A DNA stretch of 64,000 nt from JAFKFH01 sp017307375 (GTDB taxonomy: Bacteria > Pseudomonadota > Alphaproteobacteria > Ferrovibrionales > Ferrovibrionaceae): the NCBI GenBank assembly GCA_965229335.1, contig OZ245874.1, positions 1,860,001 through 1,924,000 on the forward strand, in the 5' to 3' direction. Shown in pieces: positions 1-8,280 of this stretch. The notes beneath the pieces are model-generated. The model worked only from the letters and a program-made list of their open reading frames with translations. It searched no databases and was not told the origin of the DNA. Numbering within the stretch: position 1 is the first letter of the stretch; each line of letters begins with the position of its first letter. A program made the translations under genes and the position numbers.

Positions 1-934
1 GGCCGGGCGCTTCGGCCATCGACAGCACCGGCGCGACACAGGCGTCCGACTCTGTCAGCAACGCGGCCCAGTCATCACGCGGTCGGGTGCGGAATTGCGC
101 GGCCAGCGCGGCCCGGGTCGTCGGCCAGGTGGCCGGATCGTCGCAGGGCAGCGGGTCGAGGCCGAGGCGGCGAAACAGTTCGGCGCGGAACTTGCCCTCG
201 ATCGGCGCCACCGCGATATGGCGGCCGTCGCTGCATTCGTAGACGTCGTAATGCGGCGCGCCGGAATCGAGCAGGTTGGTGCCGCGCGCCAGGCTGTGCA
301 GGCCGGCGGCATGAAGGCCGAACAGCGGCGTCATCAGCGAGGCGACGCCGTCGACGATCGCGGCATCGACCACCTGCCCGCGGCCGCTGCGCTGGGTTTC
401 CCACAAGGCGCAGACCATGCCGAAGGCGAGATAGAGCGCCCCGCCGCCGTAGTCGCCAAGCAGGTTGACCGGCGGCGTCGGCGGCTGGCCCGCGCGGCCG
501 ATGGCGTCGAGCGCGCCGGTCAGGGCGATATAGGTCAGGTCGTGTCCGGCATGGGGTGCCAGCGGTCCGTCCTGGCCCCAGCCGGTCATCCGGCCATAGA
601 CGAGACGCGGGTTGCGGGCGAGGCATTCGTCGGGGCCGAGGCCCAGCCGCTCCATCGTGCCGGGGCGGAAGCCCTCGATACAGCCGTCCGCCTCGGCCAG
701 CAGGTCGAGGGCGAGGGCGCGGGCCGCCGGGTGCTTCAGGTCGATCGCCGCCGACAGCCGGCTGCGATTGGCCAGCGCGAAGCGGGCGGGGCGTTGCAAC
801 CCGGTATCGGACGGCTCGGGCCGGTCCAGCCGCAGCACGGTGGCGCCGAGATCGGCCAGCAGCATCGCCGCCATCGGCCCCGGGCCGATCCCGGCGAACT
901 CGACGATGCGGCAGCCGGCGAGCGGGCCGCTCAT
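1..934 (-). CDS. Alpha-methylacyl-CoA racemase-like CaiB/BaiF family protein (3' part outside window)
   Basis: Class III CoA-transferase fold protein, most like alpha-methylacyl-CoA racemases, which interconvert (R)- and (S)-2-methylacyl-CoA before beta-oxidation. Reading down from ATG 934 gives MSGPLAGCRIVEFAGIGPGP, then ADLGATVLRLDRP. The racemase catalytic pair is visible as H131-D132 (AGHDLTY) and D161 (GDYGGGALYL), matching His126/Asp156 of the mycobacterial enzyme with a constant offset of 5. The glutamate of AVAPIEGKF is also present. About 311 codons are in the window and the frame runs off base 1, so the C-terminus is missing. Its ATG overlaps the stop of the upstream CoA-transferase (TCAT on the plus strand), so it is the fourth gene of the operon starting at 4539. 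A plain CoA-transferase role is the alternative. Confidence 0.85.
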   Translation of the reverse strand, partial: MSGPLAGCRIVEFAGIGPGPMAAMLLADLGATVLRLDRPEPSDTGLQRPARFALANRSRLSAAIDLKHPAARALALDLLAEADGCIEGFRPGTMERLGLGPDECLARNPRLVYGRMTGWGQDGPLAPHAGHDLTYIALTGALDAIGRAGQPPTPPVNLLGDYGGGALYLAFGMVCALWETQRSGRGQVVDAAIVDGVASLMTPLFGLHAAGLHSLARGTNLLDSGAPHYDVYECSDGRHIAVAPIEGKFRAELFRRLGLDPLPCDDPATWPTTRAALAAQFRTRPRDDWAALLTESDACVAPVLSMAEAPG

Positions 935-2151
935 GCCGCCAATCCATGGGCCGCGCGGTCGAGGTCTTCGCGGAATTCCGGCGCGGCGATGGCGATCATG
1001 CGCCTGGTCCGCTGCTTCAGGGTCAGGCCACGCAGTTCGGCCACCCCCCATTCGGTGACGATTGCGTCGACGTCGCAGCGCGGCGTGGTGACCACGGCGT
1101 CGGCCAACCTGGGGACGATACGACTGACCCGTCCCTGGGCGGCGGTGGCGGGCAGGGCGATCAGCGCCCGGCCGCCGGCCGAGGCATTGGCGCCGCGCAC
1201 GAAGTCGGGCTGGCCGCCGATGGCGCCGACCGCGCGACCGCCAAGCGTCTCGGCGTTCACCTGGCCGGTCAGATCGACCTCGATCGCCGAGTTGATCGCG
1301 ACGAACCGGTCGAGCCGCGCCAGTACCCCGGCGCCGTGGGTATGTCGGCCGGGGCGCAAGGCGATATCCGGGTTCCTGTGGGCGAAGTCGTAGAGGCGCC
1401 GGGTGCCGAACAGCAGGCCGGCGACGGTCATGCCGGCATCGATCGCTTTCGCCGCATTGGTCACCGCGCCGCCTTCGATCAGGTCGAGCACGGCATCGCC
1501 GATCAGCCCGGAATGAATGCCGAGATCGCGATGGCTGCCCAGCGCGCGCAGTACCGCGTCGGGAACGCTGCCGACGCCGATCTGCAAGGTCGCTCGATCG
1601 GGAATCAGCCCGGCGGCGTGGGCGCCGATCCGGGCCTCGACCTCGCCGATGCGGGCGGGTGGCAGTTCGAGTGGCGCGGCCTCGGCCGTGACCGCCACGT
1701 CGATGCGGAAATCGGCAGGCAGTTCGGCCGACGGCGTCCAGGGGACATCCGGGTTGATCTCGGCCACCACGACGCGGGCCCGGCGGGCGGCGTCCAGCAG
1801 GTAGTCGCAGGCCAGCCCGCCCGACGGCCGCCGGCCCGGCGGCCCGGGGCTCAGCTGGATCAGCACGACGTCGGCCCGCAGCCTTCCGTCGGCGAAGCCG
1901 TCGCCAAGCTGCGAATAGGGCATCGGCAGGATGTCGAGCCGGGCAAGGGCCGCCGTCTTGCCGATGGCGCCATAGGAAACGAAGTCGATGGCGGTCGCCC
2001 GGGCGAAGGTGTCGGAAAACAGCGGCCCGACGAACAGCGAGACGGGCGGGTCCAGCGCCGCCAGGGCCCGCGTCAGCGTCAGTGCCTCGGCGGTGCCCTG
2101 GCCGCAGACGACGCGGTCGCCCGGTCGGACGATGGTGGAAAGATCGACCAT
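931..2151 (-). CDS. Acetyl-CoA hydrolase/transferase family protein
   Basis: Predicted 406-aa family I CoA-transferase or CoA-thioester hydrolase of the acetyl-CoA hydrolase/4-hydroxybutyrate CoA-transferase group. It would move CoA between acyl-CoA and a free acid in the cytoplasm. The family signatures AINSAIEVDLTGQVNAE (about 288-301, carrying candidate catalytic glutamates E291 and E301) and the C-terminal VTEWGVAELRG (about 365-375) are both present. Length is close to the family norm. The ATG at 2151 overlaps the stop of the acyl-CoA dehydrogenase by one base (TGATG), and the 3' end overlaps the racemase-like gene, so translation is probably coupled. The acyl substrate cannot be told from the sequence. 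Confidence 0.85.
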   Translation of the reverse strand: MVDLSTIVRPGDRVVCGQGTAEALTLTRALAALDPPVSLFVGPLFSDTFARATAIDFVSYGAIGKTAALARLDILPMPYSQLGDGFADGRLRADVVLIQLSPGPPGRRPSGGLACDYLLDAARRARVVVAEINPDVPWTPSAELPADFRIDVAVTAEAAPLELPPARIGEVEARIGAHAAGLIPDRATLQIGVGSVPDAVLRALGSHRDLGIHSGLIGDAVLDLIEGGAVTNAAKAIDAGMTVAGLLFGTRRLYDFAHRNPDIALRPGRHTHGAGVLARLDRFVAINSAIEVDLTGQVNAETLGGRAVGAIGGQPDFVRGANASAGGRALIALPATAAQGRVSRIVPRLADAVVTTPRCDVDAIVTEWGVAELRGLTLKQRTRRMIAIAAPEFREDLDRAAHGLAA

Positions 2152-3317
2152 CAGTAGGATTTCGGCAGGCCCAGCACCTTCTCGGCGATGAAGCACAGCA
2201 CCAGCTGCGGGCTGATCGGGGCGATGCGCGGGATCATCACCTCGCGCAGGTAGCGTTCGACGTGATACTCCCGGGCATAGCCGAAGCCGCCATGGGTCAT
2301 CACCGCGGTCTGGCAGGTCTTGAACCCGGCCTCGCCGGCCAGGTATTTCGCGCTGTTGGCCGCGGCGCCGCAGGGCATGCCGTGGTCGTATTGCCAGGCG
2401 GCCTGCATCGTCATCAGCCAGGCGGCCTCCAGTTCCATCCAGCATTCGGCCAGCGGGTGCTGCACCCCCTGGTTCTGGCCGATCGGGCGGTTGAAGACTA
2501 CTCGATCCTTGGCGTAGCTGGTGGCCCGCTTGAGCGCGAGATGGCCAAGGCCCACGGCCTCGGCGGCGATCAGCACGCGCTCCGGGTTCATGCCGTGCAG
2601 GATGTATTCGAAGCCGCGGCCTTCCTCGCCGATGCGATCCTCGACCGGCACACGCAGGCCGTCGATGAACACCTGGTTGGAATCGACGGCCTTGCGGCCC
2701 ATCTTCTCGATCTCGCGCACCTCGACATGGCGGCGGTCGAGCGCGGTATAGAACAGGCTGAGGCCTTCGGTGGGCTTGCGCACTTCCTCGAGCGGCGTGG
2801 TGCGGGCCAGGATCAGCATCTTGTCGGCCACCTGGGCGGTCGAGATCCAGACCTTGGCGCCGTTGAGCACGTAGTGGTCGCCCCGCCGATCGGCCCGGGT
2901 CTTCAGCTGGGTGGTGTTGAGGCCGGTATTGGGTTCGGTCACCGCAAAGCAGGCCTTCTCCCGGCCCGCCACGAGCGGCGGCAGGGCGCGGCGCTTCTGC
3001 TCGTCGTTGCCGAAGACCACGACCGGGTTCAGGCCGAAGATGTTGATGTGCACCGACGACGCCGCCTGCATGCCGCCGCCGCTCTCGGCGATGGTGCGCA
3101 TCATGATCGCGGCTTCGGTGACGCCGAGGCCCGAACCGCCATATTCCTCGGGGATGCAGATGCCGAGCCAGCCCTGGCCGGCCATCGCCTGGAAGAAATC
3201 CTCGGGGAAGCCGCCTTCCTGGTCGCGGGCCGCCCAGTAGTCGTCGCCGAAGCGGCGGCAGATGCCGGCGATGGTGTCGCGGATCGCTTCCTGTTCCGGG
3301 CTCAGTGCGAAATCCAT
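2151..3317 (-). CDS. Acyl-CoA dehydrogenase, FAD-dependent
   Basis: 388-aa acyl-CoA dehydrogenase with the standard N-terminal helical, middle beta (AVTEPNTGLNTT, about 125-136; KVWISTA, about 155-161) and C-terminal helical domains. It should oxidise an acyl-CoA to the 2,3-enoyl-CoA and pass electrons to ETF. The usual C-terminal catalytic YEGT motif is not there: the aligned stretch reads IPRIAPISPQ (about 362-371), with proline where MCAD has Glu376. A glutamate is present at E247 in GMNPERVLI, the position used as base by isovaleryl-CoA dehydrogenase (DLERL). It lies third in transcription order after the CaiB-type gene minus one: CaiB, this gene, CoA-transferase, racemase. Substrate unknown; a branched or bulky acyl-CoA fits the racemase neighbour. 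Confidence 0.9.
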   Translation of the reverse strand: MDFALSPEQEAIRDTIAGICRRFGDDYWAARDQEGGFPEDFFQAMAGQGWLGICIPEEYGGSGLGVTEAAIMMRTIAESGGGMQAASSVHINIFGLNPVVVFGNDEQKRRALPPLVAGREKACFAVTEPNTGLNTTQLKTRADRRGDHYVLNGAKVWISTAQVADKMLILARTTPLEEVRKPTEGLSLFYTALDRRHVEVREIEKMGRKAVDSNQVFIDGLRVPVEDRIGEEGRGFEYILHGMNPERVLIAAEAVGLGHLALKRATSYAKDRVVFNRPIGQNQGVQHPLAECWMELEAAWLMTMQAAWQYDHGMPCGAAANSAKYLAGEAGFKTCQTAVMTHGGFGYAREYHVERYLREVMIPRIAPISPQLVLCFIAEKVLGLPKSY

Positions 3318-3330
3318 GTCTGCGTTTCCT

Positions 3331-4539
3331 TCAGCGTGGGACGGGTGCGGCGGTAACGCGCGCCCGGGTGAGTTCGGCGATCTCGTCGTCGGTATAGCCG
3401 GCCTCGCGCAGGATCTCGGCCGAATGCTCGCCCAGCCGCGGCGCCAGGCGCTCGGGTTCGGGGGGCGTCTGCGACCACTGCGAGGGCACGCGCATCGAGC
3501 GGATCGGCCCTTCGGACGGGTGCTCGACCACGGGGAAGAACCCGGTGGCGGCGAGATGCGGGTCGTCGATCAGGCTGTCCAGCGTATGCATCGGCGTGCA
3601 GGGAATGTCGGCGGCGCGGAAGAACGCGGTCCATTCCGCGGTGCTGCGGGTGCGGATGATCGCGGCAAGCTCTCGGTAGAGGTCGTTGATATGCCGCAGG
3701 CGCTGGCCCAGGGTCTGCAGCCGCGGGTCGCGCTCGAAGGCGTCGGGCCGGCCAAGCGCGGCATAGAAGCTGCGCCATTGCTTGTCCGAATAGATCAAGG
3801 CGCAGATATGGCCGTCGGCCGTCGCGAACGGCCGCCGTTCCTCGGCCATCAGCCGGGGATAGCCGGGTTCGGCCACCGGCGGCTCGTAGGTATGTCCGCC
3901 CATATGGTCGCCCAGCACGAACTGCGTCATCGTCTCGAACATCGGGATGTCGAGGCGCTGGCCCGGCCCGCCGCGGGCGCGATGCATCAGGGCGGCGAGG
4001 ATCGCGCCGACGGCGTAGAGCCCGACGGTGCGGTCGGCCAGGTTGGTCGGCAGGTAGCGCGGCTCGGCCCCGCTGACCCGGCCAAGCAGGCTGGGCAGGG
4101 CGGCCGCGCCCTGGATCAGGTCGTCATAGGCTGGCTGGGCGGCATAGGGACCGTCCTGGCCGAAGCCGAACAGTCCAGCATAGACGATGCCGGGATTGAC
4201 CGCGGCGACATCCTCGTAGGCGAGGCCCAGCCGGGCCATCGCCAGCGGCCGCACGTTGTAGACCAGTGCGTCGGCCGTGGCCGCCAGCCGCAGCAGCGCC
4301 GTGCGCCCGGCGGGCTGCTTCAGGTCCAGCACGATCGAGCGCTTCGAGCGGTTGGTGTTGAGGAACATCGGTCCCATGTCGGCATGCCGGCCCGGCCCGA
4401 TGCCCCGGACCAGATCGCCCTCGGGCGCCTCGACCTTGAGGATATCGGCCCCGAAATCGCCGAGGATCTGCGTCGCGTACGGCCCCATCAGCACGGTGGT
4501 CAGATCGATGATGCGGATGCCGGCCAGCGGACCACCCAT
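3331..4539 (-). CDS. CaiB/BaiF family (class III) CoA-transferase
   Basis: 402-aa class III CoA-transferase, first gene of the operon 4539-1. It probably activates an imported or oxidised carboxylic acid by taking CoA from another thioester. The N-terminus GGPLAGIRIIDLTTVLMGPYA and FGADILKVEAPEGD are typical. The nucleophilic aspartate is visible as D169 in TNLADRTVGLYAVGAI, the same number as Asp169 of formyl-CoA transferase. No membrane segment or signal peptide is seen. The next gene starts 13 bases after its stop. A strong promoter and an inverted repeat lie directly upstream (4565-4611). Substrate is unknown. Confidence 0.9.
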   Translation of the reverse strand: MGGPLAGIRIIDLTTVLMGPYATQILGDFGADILKVEAPEGDLVRGIGPGRHADMGPMFLNTNRSKRSIVLDLKQPAGRTALLRLAATADALVYNVRPLAMARLGLAYEDVAAVNPGIVYAGLFGFGQDGPYAAQPAYDDLIQGAAALPSLLGRVSGAEPRYLPTNLADRTVGLYAVGAILAALMHRARGGPGQRLDIPMFETMTQFVLGDHMGGHTYEPPVAEPGYPRLMAEERRPFATADGHICALIYSDKQWRSFYAALGRPDAFERDPRLQTLGQRLRHINDLYRELAAIIRTRSTAEWTAFFRAADIPCTPMHTLDSLIDDPHLAATGFFPVVEHPSEGPIRSMRVPSQWSQTPPEPERLAPRLGEHSAEILREAGYTDDEIAELTRARVTAAPVPR

Positions 4540-4564
4540 CAGTTTTTCGCTCCCTACGACTTAT

Positions 4565-4603
4565 TTTTCATATACAGGAATTTTTTATACCGATATATGA
4601 AAA
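4565..4603 (-). promoter_or_regulatory. Inverted-repeat operator TTTTCATATA-N19-TATATGAAAA
   Basis: Two perfectly complementary 10-base arms (4565-4574 and 4594-4603) flank a 19-base spacer. One arm lies in the -35/-10 spacer of the minus-strand promoter at 4584-4611; the other lies just downstream of the expected start site. This geometry suits a repressor. A 14-bp palindrome with the same half-site occurs at 13671-13684 in front of the second operon. The binding protein is unknown; the IclR protein at 6068-6805 is the nearest candidate. Confidence 0.6.
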
Positions 4604-4611
4604 TTAGTCAA
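4584..4611 (-). promoter_or_regulatory. Sigma-70-type promoter of the CaiB/acyl-CoA dehydrogenase operon
   Basis: On the minus strand TTGACT (4611-4606) and TATAAA (4589-4584) are 16 bases apart. The start site should fall near 4577, about 38 bases before the ATG at 4539. This is one of the very few AT-rich spots in the region. Confidence 0.6.
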
Positions 4612-4669
4612 GGCCACAATCGTGATCCTGGTCTCTGACAGGCCTGTCAGGACGGCCTATCATCGCGCG

Positions 4670-5206
4670 ATGGAAACGATAGCGCATCATCCGGTCGTCG
4701 CCTGCCTGCAAGCCGAGATCAGGGCGATCGGCCCCGGCCGCGATCTCCCGGCTTTAGGCCGCGCGCTGCGCCGCGCCGCCCTCGATCAGGCCTGGGTGAC
4801 GCCGCGCCATCGCGAGATCGATGCCGAACAGGGCTTCGGCTCGCACCTGGTGTTCGAGGAGGGCAACCACGACCTCGCCCTGTTCGTCGTTTCCTGGGCG
4901 CCCGGCCGGGGCGCGCCGCCGCATGATCACGGCACCTGGGGCGTTGTCTGTGGGATGACAGGCTCTGAAACCAACACGACCTGGACCAGGCGTCCCGGCG
5001 GCGGGATCGAAAGGGGTGGTGATTACGTTGTTGGCCCGGGTGATCTCGTCACGGTCGGGCCGGAGGATATCCACAGCGTGACCAACCTGACCGACCGTCC
5101 GGCCACCTCGCTGCATCTCTATGGCCGTCATCTCAATCACGTCGCCCGCAACCGGTTCGACCCGGCCGCCGGCACCGTCAGTCCCTTCATCGTTCGTATC
5201 AGGTAG
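4670..5206 (+). CDS. Cupin, cysteine-dioxygenase-like (thiol dioxygenase family)
   Basis: Predicted 178-aa single-domain cupin resembling cysteine and 3-mercaptopropionate dioxygenases, which use a three-histidine Fe(II) site to oxidise thiols to sulfinates. The metal motif PPHDHGTWGVV gives H85 and H87; the third ligand would be H135 in EDIHSVTNL. The substrate is not certain, since many proteins of this fold are uncharacterised. ATG 4670 gives the usual family length but has no obvious ribosome site. An in-frame GTG at 4622, preceded by AAGG, would add 16 residues. The stop is 6 bases before the next ATG, so it forms an operon with the reductase-like gene and is read divergently from the CaiB operon. 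Confidence 0.75.
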   Translation: METIAHHPVVACLQAEIRAIGPGRDLPALGRALRRAALDQAWVTPRHREIDAEQGFGSHLVFEEGNHDLALFVVSWAPGRGAPPHDHGTWGVVCGMTGSETNTTWTRRPGGGIERGGDYVVGPGDLVTVGPEDIHSVTNLTDRPATSLHLYGRHLNHVARNRFDPAAGTVSPFIVRIR

Positions 5207-5212
5207 GTATCA

Positions 5213-5971
5213 ATGGCCACTCTCGGCATCGTCGGCACCGGCAAGCTCGCGGCTTTTCTGGTCGAAGGCCTGCGTCTTGGCGGTGATGACGGCGAGATCG
5301 TGCTGTCGCCGCGCAACGCCGACCGCGCGCGGCTGCTGGCCGACCTGTTCCGCTGCCGCGTGGCCGAAGACAACCAGGCGGTGGTCGACGCGGCTGACGC
5401 CGTGGTGATCGCCACCCCGCCGGCGCATGCGCTGGCCACGATGCGCGAGCTGCGCTTCCGGCCGGGCATGCTGGTGGTCTGCTGCGCCATCGACGTGACG
5501 CTGGCCGAACTGCGCGCCGCGGCCCCGGGCATCCGCGTCGTGCGGGCGATGCCGACGGCGGCCTCGGCCTTCGGGCTGGGCTCGACCCCGATCTGCCCGC
5601 CCGATACCGAGGCGCGTCTGCTGTTTGCCAAGGTGGGCGATGTCCATGCCTGCGCCGACGAGGCGATCTTCCGCGCCGCCACCGCGCTGACCGTCTATCA
5701 CCTGTGGGCCTTCGCCCTGATGGAGCAGGTGGCCCAGGCCGGCCAGGCCGCCGGCCTGCCGCGCGAACTGGCGGTCAGCCTGGTGGCCGGCCTCACCCGT
5801 ACCGCCGGCGCCTACGCCGCGGCCGCCGATCCGGCGCAGCCGATCCGCATCCCGCTCGACGAGAACGGCACCGAGGGCACGATGACGGCCGACGGTCTGG
5901 CGGTGCTCGATGCCCGCGACGCCTTCAAGCCCTGGGGCGAGGCGGTGGCGGCGGCGGTCCGGCGGGCGTGA
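5213..5971 (+). CDS. Pyrroline-5-carboxylate reductase-like NAD(P)-binding protein
   Basis: 252-aa protein with an N-terminal Rossmann motif (GIVGTGKLA, 5-13) and the P5C-reductase signature VRAMPTAASAFGLG (110-123), followed by an all-helical C-terminal domain. True ProC proteins reduce pyrroline-5-carboxylate to proline. The similarity here is clear in fold but the C-terminal half is diverged, so a different imine or keto substrate is possible. A good ribosome site (AGGTAGG) precedes ATG 5213. It is cotranscribed with the cupin and convergent with the IclR gene. A short TTGGCC/GGCCAA hairpin lies in the 95-base gap after it (about 6044-6060). Confidence 0.75.
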   Translation: MATLGIVGTGKLAAFLVEGLRLGGDDGEIVLSPRNADRARLLADLFRCRVAEDNQAVVDAADAVVIATPPAHALATMRELRFRPGMLVVCCAIDVTLAELRAAAPGIRVVRAMPTAASAFGLGSTPICPPDTEARLLFAKVGDVHACADEAIFRAATALTVYHLWAFALMEQVAQAGQAAGLPRELAVSLVAGLTRTAGAYAAAADPAQPIRIPLDENGTEGTMTADGLAVLDARDAFKPWGEAVAAAVRRA

Positions 5972-6067
5972 TCTCACGGTCGCCGCCGCCACGGCTGCTG
6001 GCCAGACGGCCCTCGTCATCCCGGCCTTCGCCGCGGCGACGATTGGCCTTTACGGCCAAGCCGGCCG

Positions 6068-6805
6068 CTACTCGCCCTTGCGCAGATACCGCGCCACCAT
6101 CTCGCGCATGATCGCGGCGGTTGCCGGAATCTTCTCGCGCAGGCGCCCGGCCGGGCCGGCGACGAACAGCGACAGCCGCCGGTCGCCGACCGGCAGGGCG
6201 ACCGAGACGCCGACGACGTCGGGGGTGAATTCGGTCAGGCTCTGGAACCAGCCGCGCTCGACCGAGGCCGCGATCTCGGCCTCGACCGCCTCGGGGGTCA
6301 TCGGCGTCGACGGGTGGTAGGCGATGTACTCGCAGCGCTTCAGCACCGAGGCGCGTTCGGCCTTGGAGAGTTGCGAGAGGATGGCGCGGCCGTTGGCGGT
6401 GGCATGGATCGGGATGCGCTTGCCGATCCGGGCGGCGTAGCGGATGGCCGAGTCCGATTCGACGGCGTCGAGGAACACGCAATGGGTGCCCGCCTGGGCA
6501 CCGACGCCCACGCTTTCGCCGGTCGCGGCCGCCAGTTCCTTGACCAGGTCGTGGATCGAGGCCGGCAACGGCTCGGCCTCGGATATGTCCTGGGCCAAGG
6601 ACAGCCAGCGCGGCGTCGGGTAATAGCCGCCGCGCGCCTTCGGCTCGTAGAGAAAGCCGCGCTCGACCAGCGTGCCGAGCAGATTGAACGTCGACGACCG
6701 TGGCCAGGACATTTCGTCGGACACTTCCGTCAGGGTCGCCGGCCGCTTGCGCTTGGCAAACATCTCCAGGAGGTCGAGGACGTTGGCGGCTTGCTTGACG
6801 ATCAT
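6068..6805 (-). CDS. IclR family transcriptional regulator
   Basis: 245-aa IclR protein with an N-terminal winged helix (VLDLLEMFAKRKRPATLTEV; SSTFNLLGTLVERGFLY) and a C-terminal effector domain (IGKRIPIHATANGRAILSQL; PDVVGVSVALPV). The start at 6805 is preferred over 6841 because GAGG lies about 7 bases upstream. It follows livF by 45 bases on the same strand and may be the last gene of the aldehyde dehydrogenase/Liv operon. IclR proteins usually sense a pathway intermediate. It is the best local candidate to bind the TTCATATA operators at 4565-4603 and 13671-13684, but this is inference. Confidence 0.9.
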   Translation of the reverse strand: MIVKQAANVLDLLEMFAKRKRPATLTEVSDEMSWPRSSTFNLLGTLVERGFLYEPKARGGYYPTPRWLSLAQDISEAEPLPASIHDLVKELAAATGESVGVGAQAGTHCVFLDAVESDSAIRYAARIGKRIPIHATANGRAILSQLSKAERASVLKRCEYIAYHPSTPMTPEAVEAEIAASVERGWFQSLTEFTPDVVGVSVALPVGDRRLSLFVAGPAGRLREKIPATAAIMREMVARYLRKGE

Positions 6806-6850
6806 CCCGTGTCCTCTACATGAGGCGTGTTCCCGTTTCAAACGCCAGTT

Positions 6851-7561
6851 TCACTGGCCGAGATAGGCGGCCCGGACCTGACGGTCGGCCAGCAGGTCGG
6901 CGGCCGGCCCCTCGAGCACCAGCCGCCCCTGCTGCAGCACATAGGCATAGTCGACCGAGCGTAGCGACAGCTGGATGTTCTGCTCGACCAGCAGCAGGCT
7001 CATGCCGCGTGCGCTCAGCGCCGCCAGCACCGCGAAGATCTCGGCCACCACCTTCGGCGCCAGGCCGATCGACGGTTCGTCGAGGATCAGCAGCCGCGGG
7101 CGTGTCATCAGGGCGCGTCCGATCGCCACCATCTGCTGCTCGCCGCCCGACAGCGTCCCGGCCCGCTGCCGCGCGCGTTCGCGCAGGCGGGGGAACAGGT
7201 CGAAGACCTCGGCCTTGGTCTCCTCGCGGCGGGCCTTGGCCGCGCCGTGGGTCGAGGCCGCCACCAGGTTTTCCTCGACCGTGCAGTCGGGAAACAGGAG
7301 GCGGCCCTCGGCGACGGTCGCGATGCCCAGGCGCGTGCGATCGTGCGGGCGGGTGCGGGTGATCTCCTGCCCATCCCAGCGCACCGCGCCGGCGCGCGCC
7401 GCGATCAGGCCGTTGATCGTCTTCACCAGCGTCGTCTTGCCGGCCCCGTTCGAGCCGACGAGGGCGACGCGGCCGCCGGCGGGCAGGTCGAGGCCGACCC
7501 CGTGCAGCACGTCGGCGGCGCCGTAGCCGGCGGCAATCGCCGCGATGTTCAGGTCGGGCAT
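6851..7561 (-). CDS. livF: Branched-chain amino-acid-type ABC transporter ATP-binding protein LivF
   Basis: 236-aa ABC ATPase with Walker A GSNGAGKT (36-43), signature LSGGEQQ (137-143), Walker B LLILDEPSIGLAPK (157-170) and H-loop region LLVEQNIQ. It powers a HAAT/Liv importer together with livG, livM, livH and the binding protein encoded upstream. ATG 7561 is preceded by GGGGAG. Its start overlaps livG by 13 bases. The presence of aldehyde dehydrogenase and SDR genes in the same operon suggests the cargo is a catabolic substrate, not necessarily an amino acid. Confidence 0.93.
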   Translation of the reverse strand: MPDLNIAAIAAGYGAADVLHGVGLDLPAGGRVALVGSNGAGKTTLVKTINGLIAARAGAVRWDGQEITRTRPHDRTRLGIATVAEGRLLFPDCTVEENLVAASTHGAAKARREETKAEVFDLFPRLRERARQRAGTLSGGEQQMVAIGRALMTRPRLLILDEPSIGLAPKVVAEIFAVLAALSARGMSLLLVEQNIQLSLRSVDYAYVLQQGRLVLEGPAADLLADRQVRAAYLGQ

Positions 7562-8280
7562 GGTGCGGCACTCCCCAGATAGGCGTCCTGGACGCGGCCG
7601 TCGGCCAGCACGGCGGCCGTCGGCCCTTCGGTCAGCACCTCGCCGAAGTTCAGGACGACGGCGCGGTCGCACAGGGCCGAGACCACCGGCACCGAATGTT
7701 CGACCAGCAGGATGGTCAGGCCGCGGTCGCGCAAGGCGCGGATCTGGTCGCACAGCGCCGCCGCCTCGGTCGCGGTGAGCCCGGCGAGCATCTCGTCCAG
7801 CAGCAGGACCTGCGGGTCGGTGGCGAGCGCCCGGGCGATTTCGAGCCGGCGCAGTTCGGCCACGCCCAGGATCCCGGCATCGGTCGCCGCCATATGGGCC
7901 ATGCCGAGATCGGCCAGCACGGCGCGGGCATGGGCCTCGGCGGCGGGGCCGCGGTCGTGGCGGGCGAAGGCCGCGACCTTGACGTTCTCCAGGACCGACA
8001 TGCCGCGGAACGGCCTGACGATCTGGAAGGTGCGGGCAAGCCCCAGCCGGCAGATGCGATGCGGGCGCAGCCCCTGGATCTCGCGCCCGCCGAAGCGCAC
8101 GCGCCCGGCATCGGGTTTCATCAGCCCGGAAATGCAGTTGAACAGCGTGGTCTTGCCGGCGCCGTTCGGGCCGATGATGCCCATGATCGCGCCCTGCGGC
8201 ACCTGGAAGGCGACATCGCGGAGCGCGGTGAGGCCGCCGAACGACTTGCCGATGCCGTCGACGTCGAGCAGCGCGGTCAT
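7549..8280 (-). CDS. livG: Branched-chain amino-acid-type ABC transporter ATP-binding protein LivG
   Basis: 243-aa ABC ATPase of the Liv importer. Walker A GPNGAGKT (37-44) is intact. The family signature is degenerate: ILGVAELRRLEIARALA replaces the usual LSxGQ-type sequence (about 137-153). The Walker B region reads LLLDEMLAGLTATE (159-172), with methionine instead of proline after DE. The catalytic glutamate E163 and switch histidine (VEHSVP) remain, so it should still hydrolyse ATP with LivF. The start overlaps livM by 4 bases. Confidence 0.92.
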   Translation of the reverse strand: MTALLDVDGIGKSFGGLTALRDVAFQVPQGAIMGIIGPNGAGKTTLFNCISGLMKPDAGRVRFGGREIQGLRPHRICRLGLARTFQIVRPFRGMSVLENVKVAAFARHDRGPAAEAHARAVLADLGMAHMAATDAGILGVAELRRLEIARALATDPQVLLLDEMLAGLTATEAAALCDQIRALRDRGLTILLVEHSVPVVSALCDRAVVLNFGEVLTEGPTAAVLADGRVQDAYLGSAAPCPT

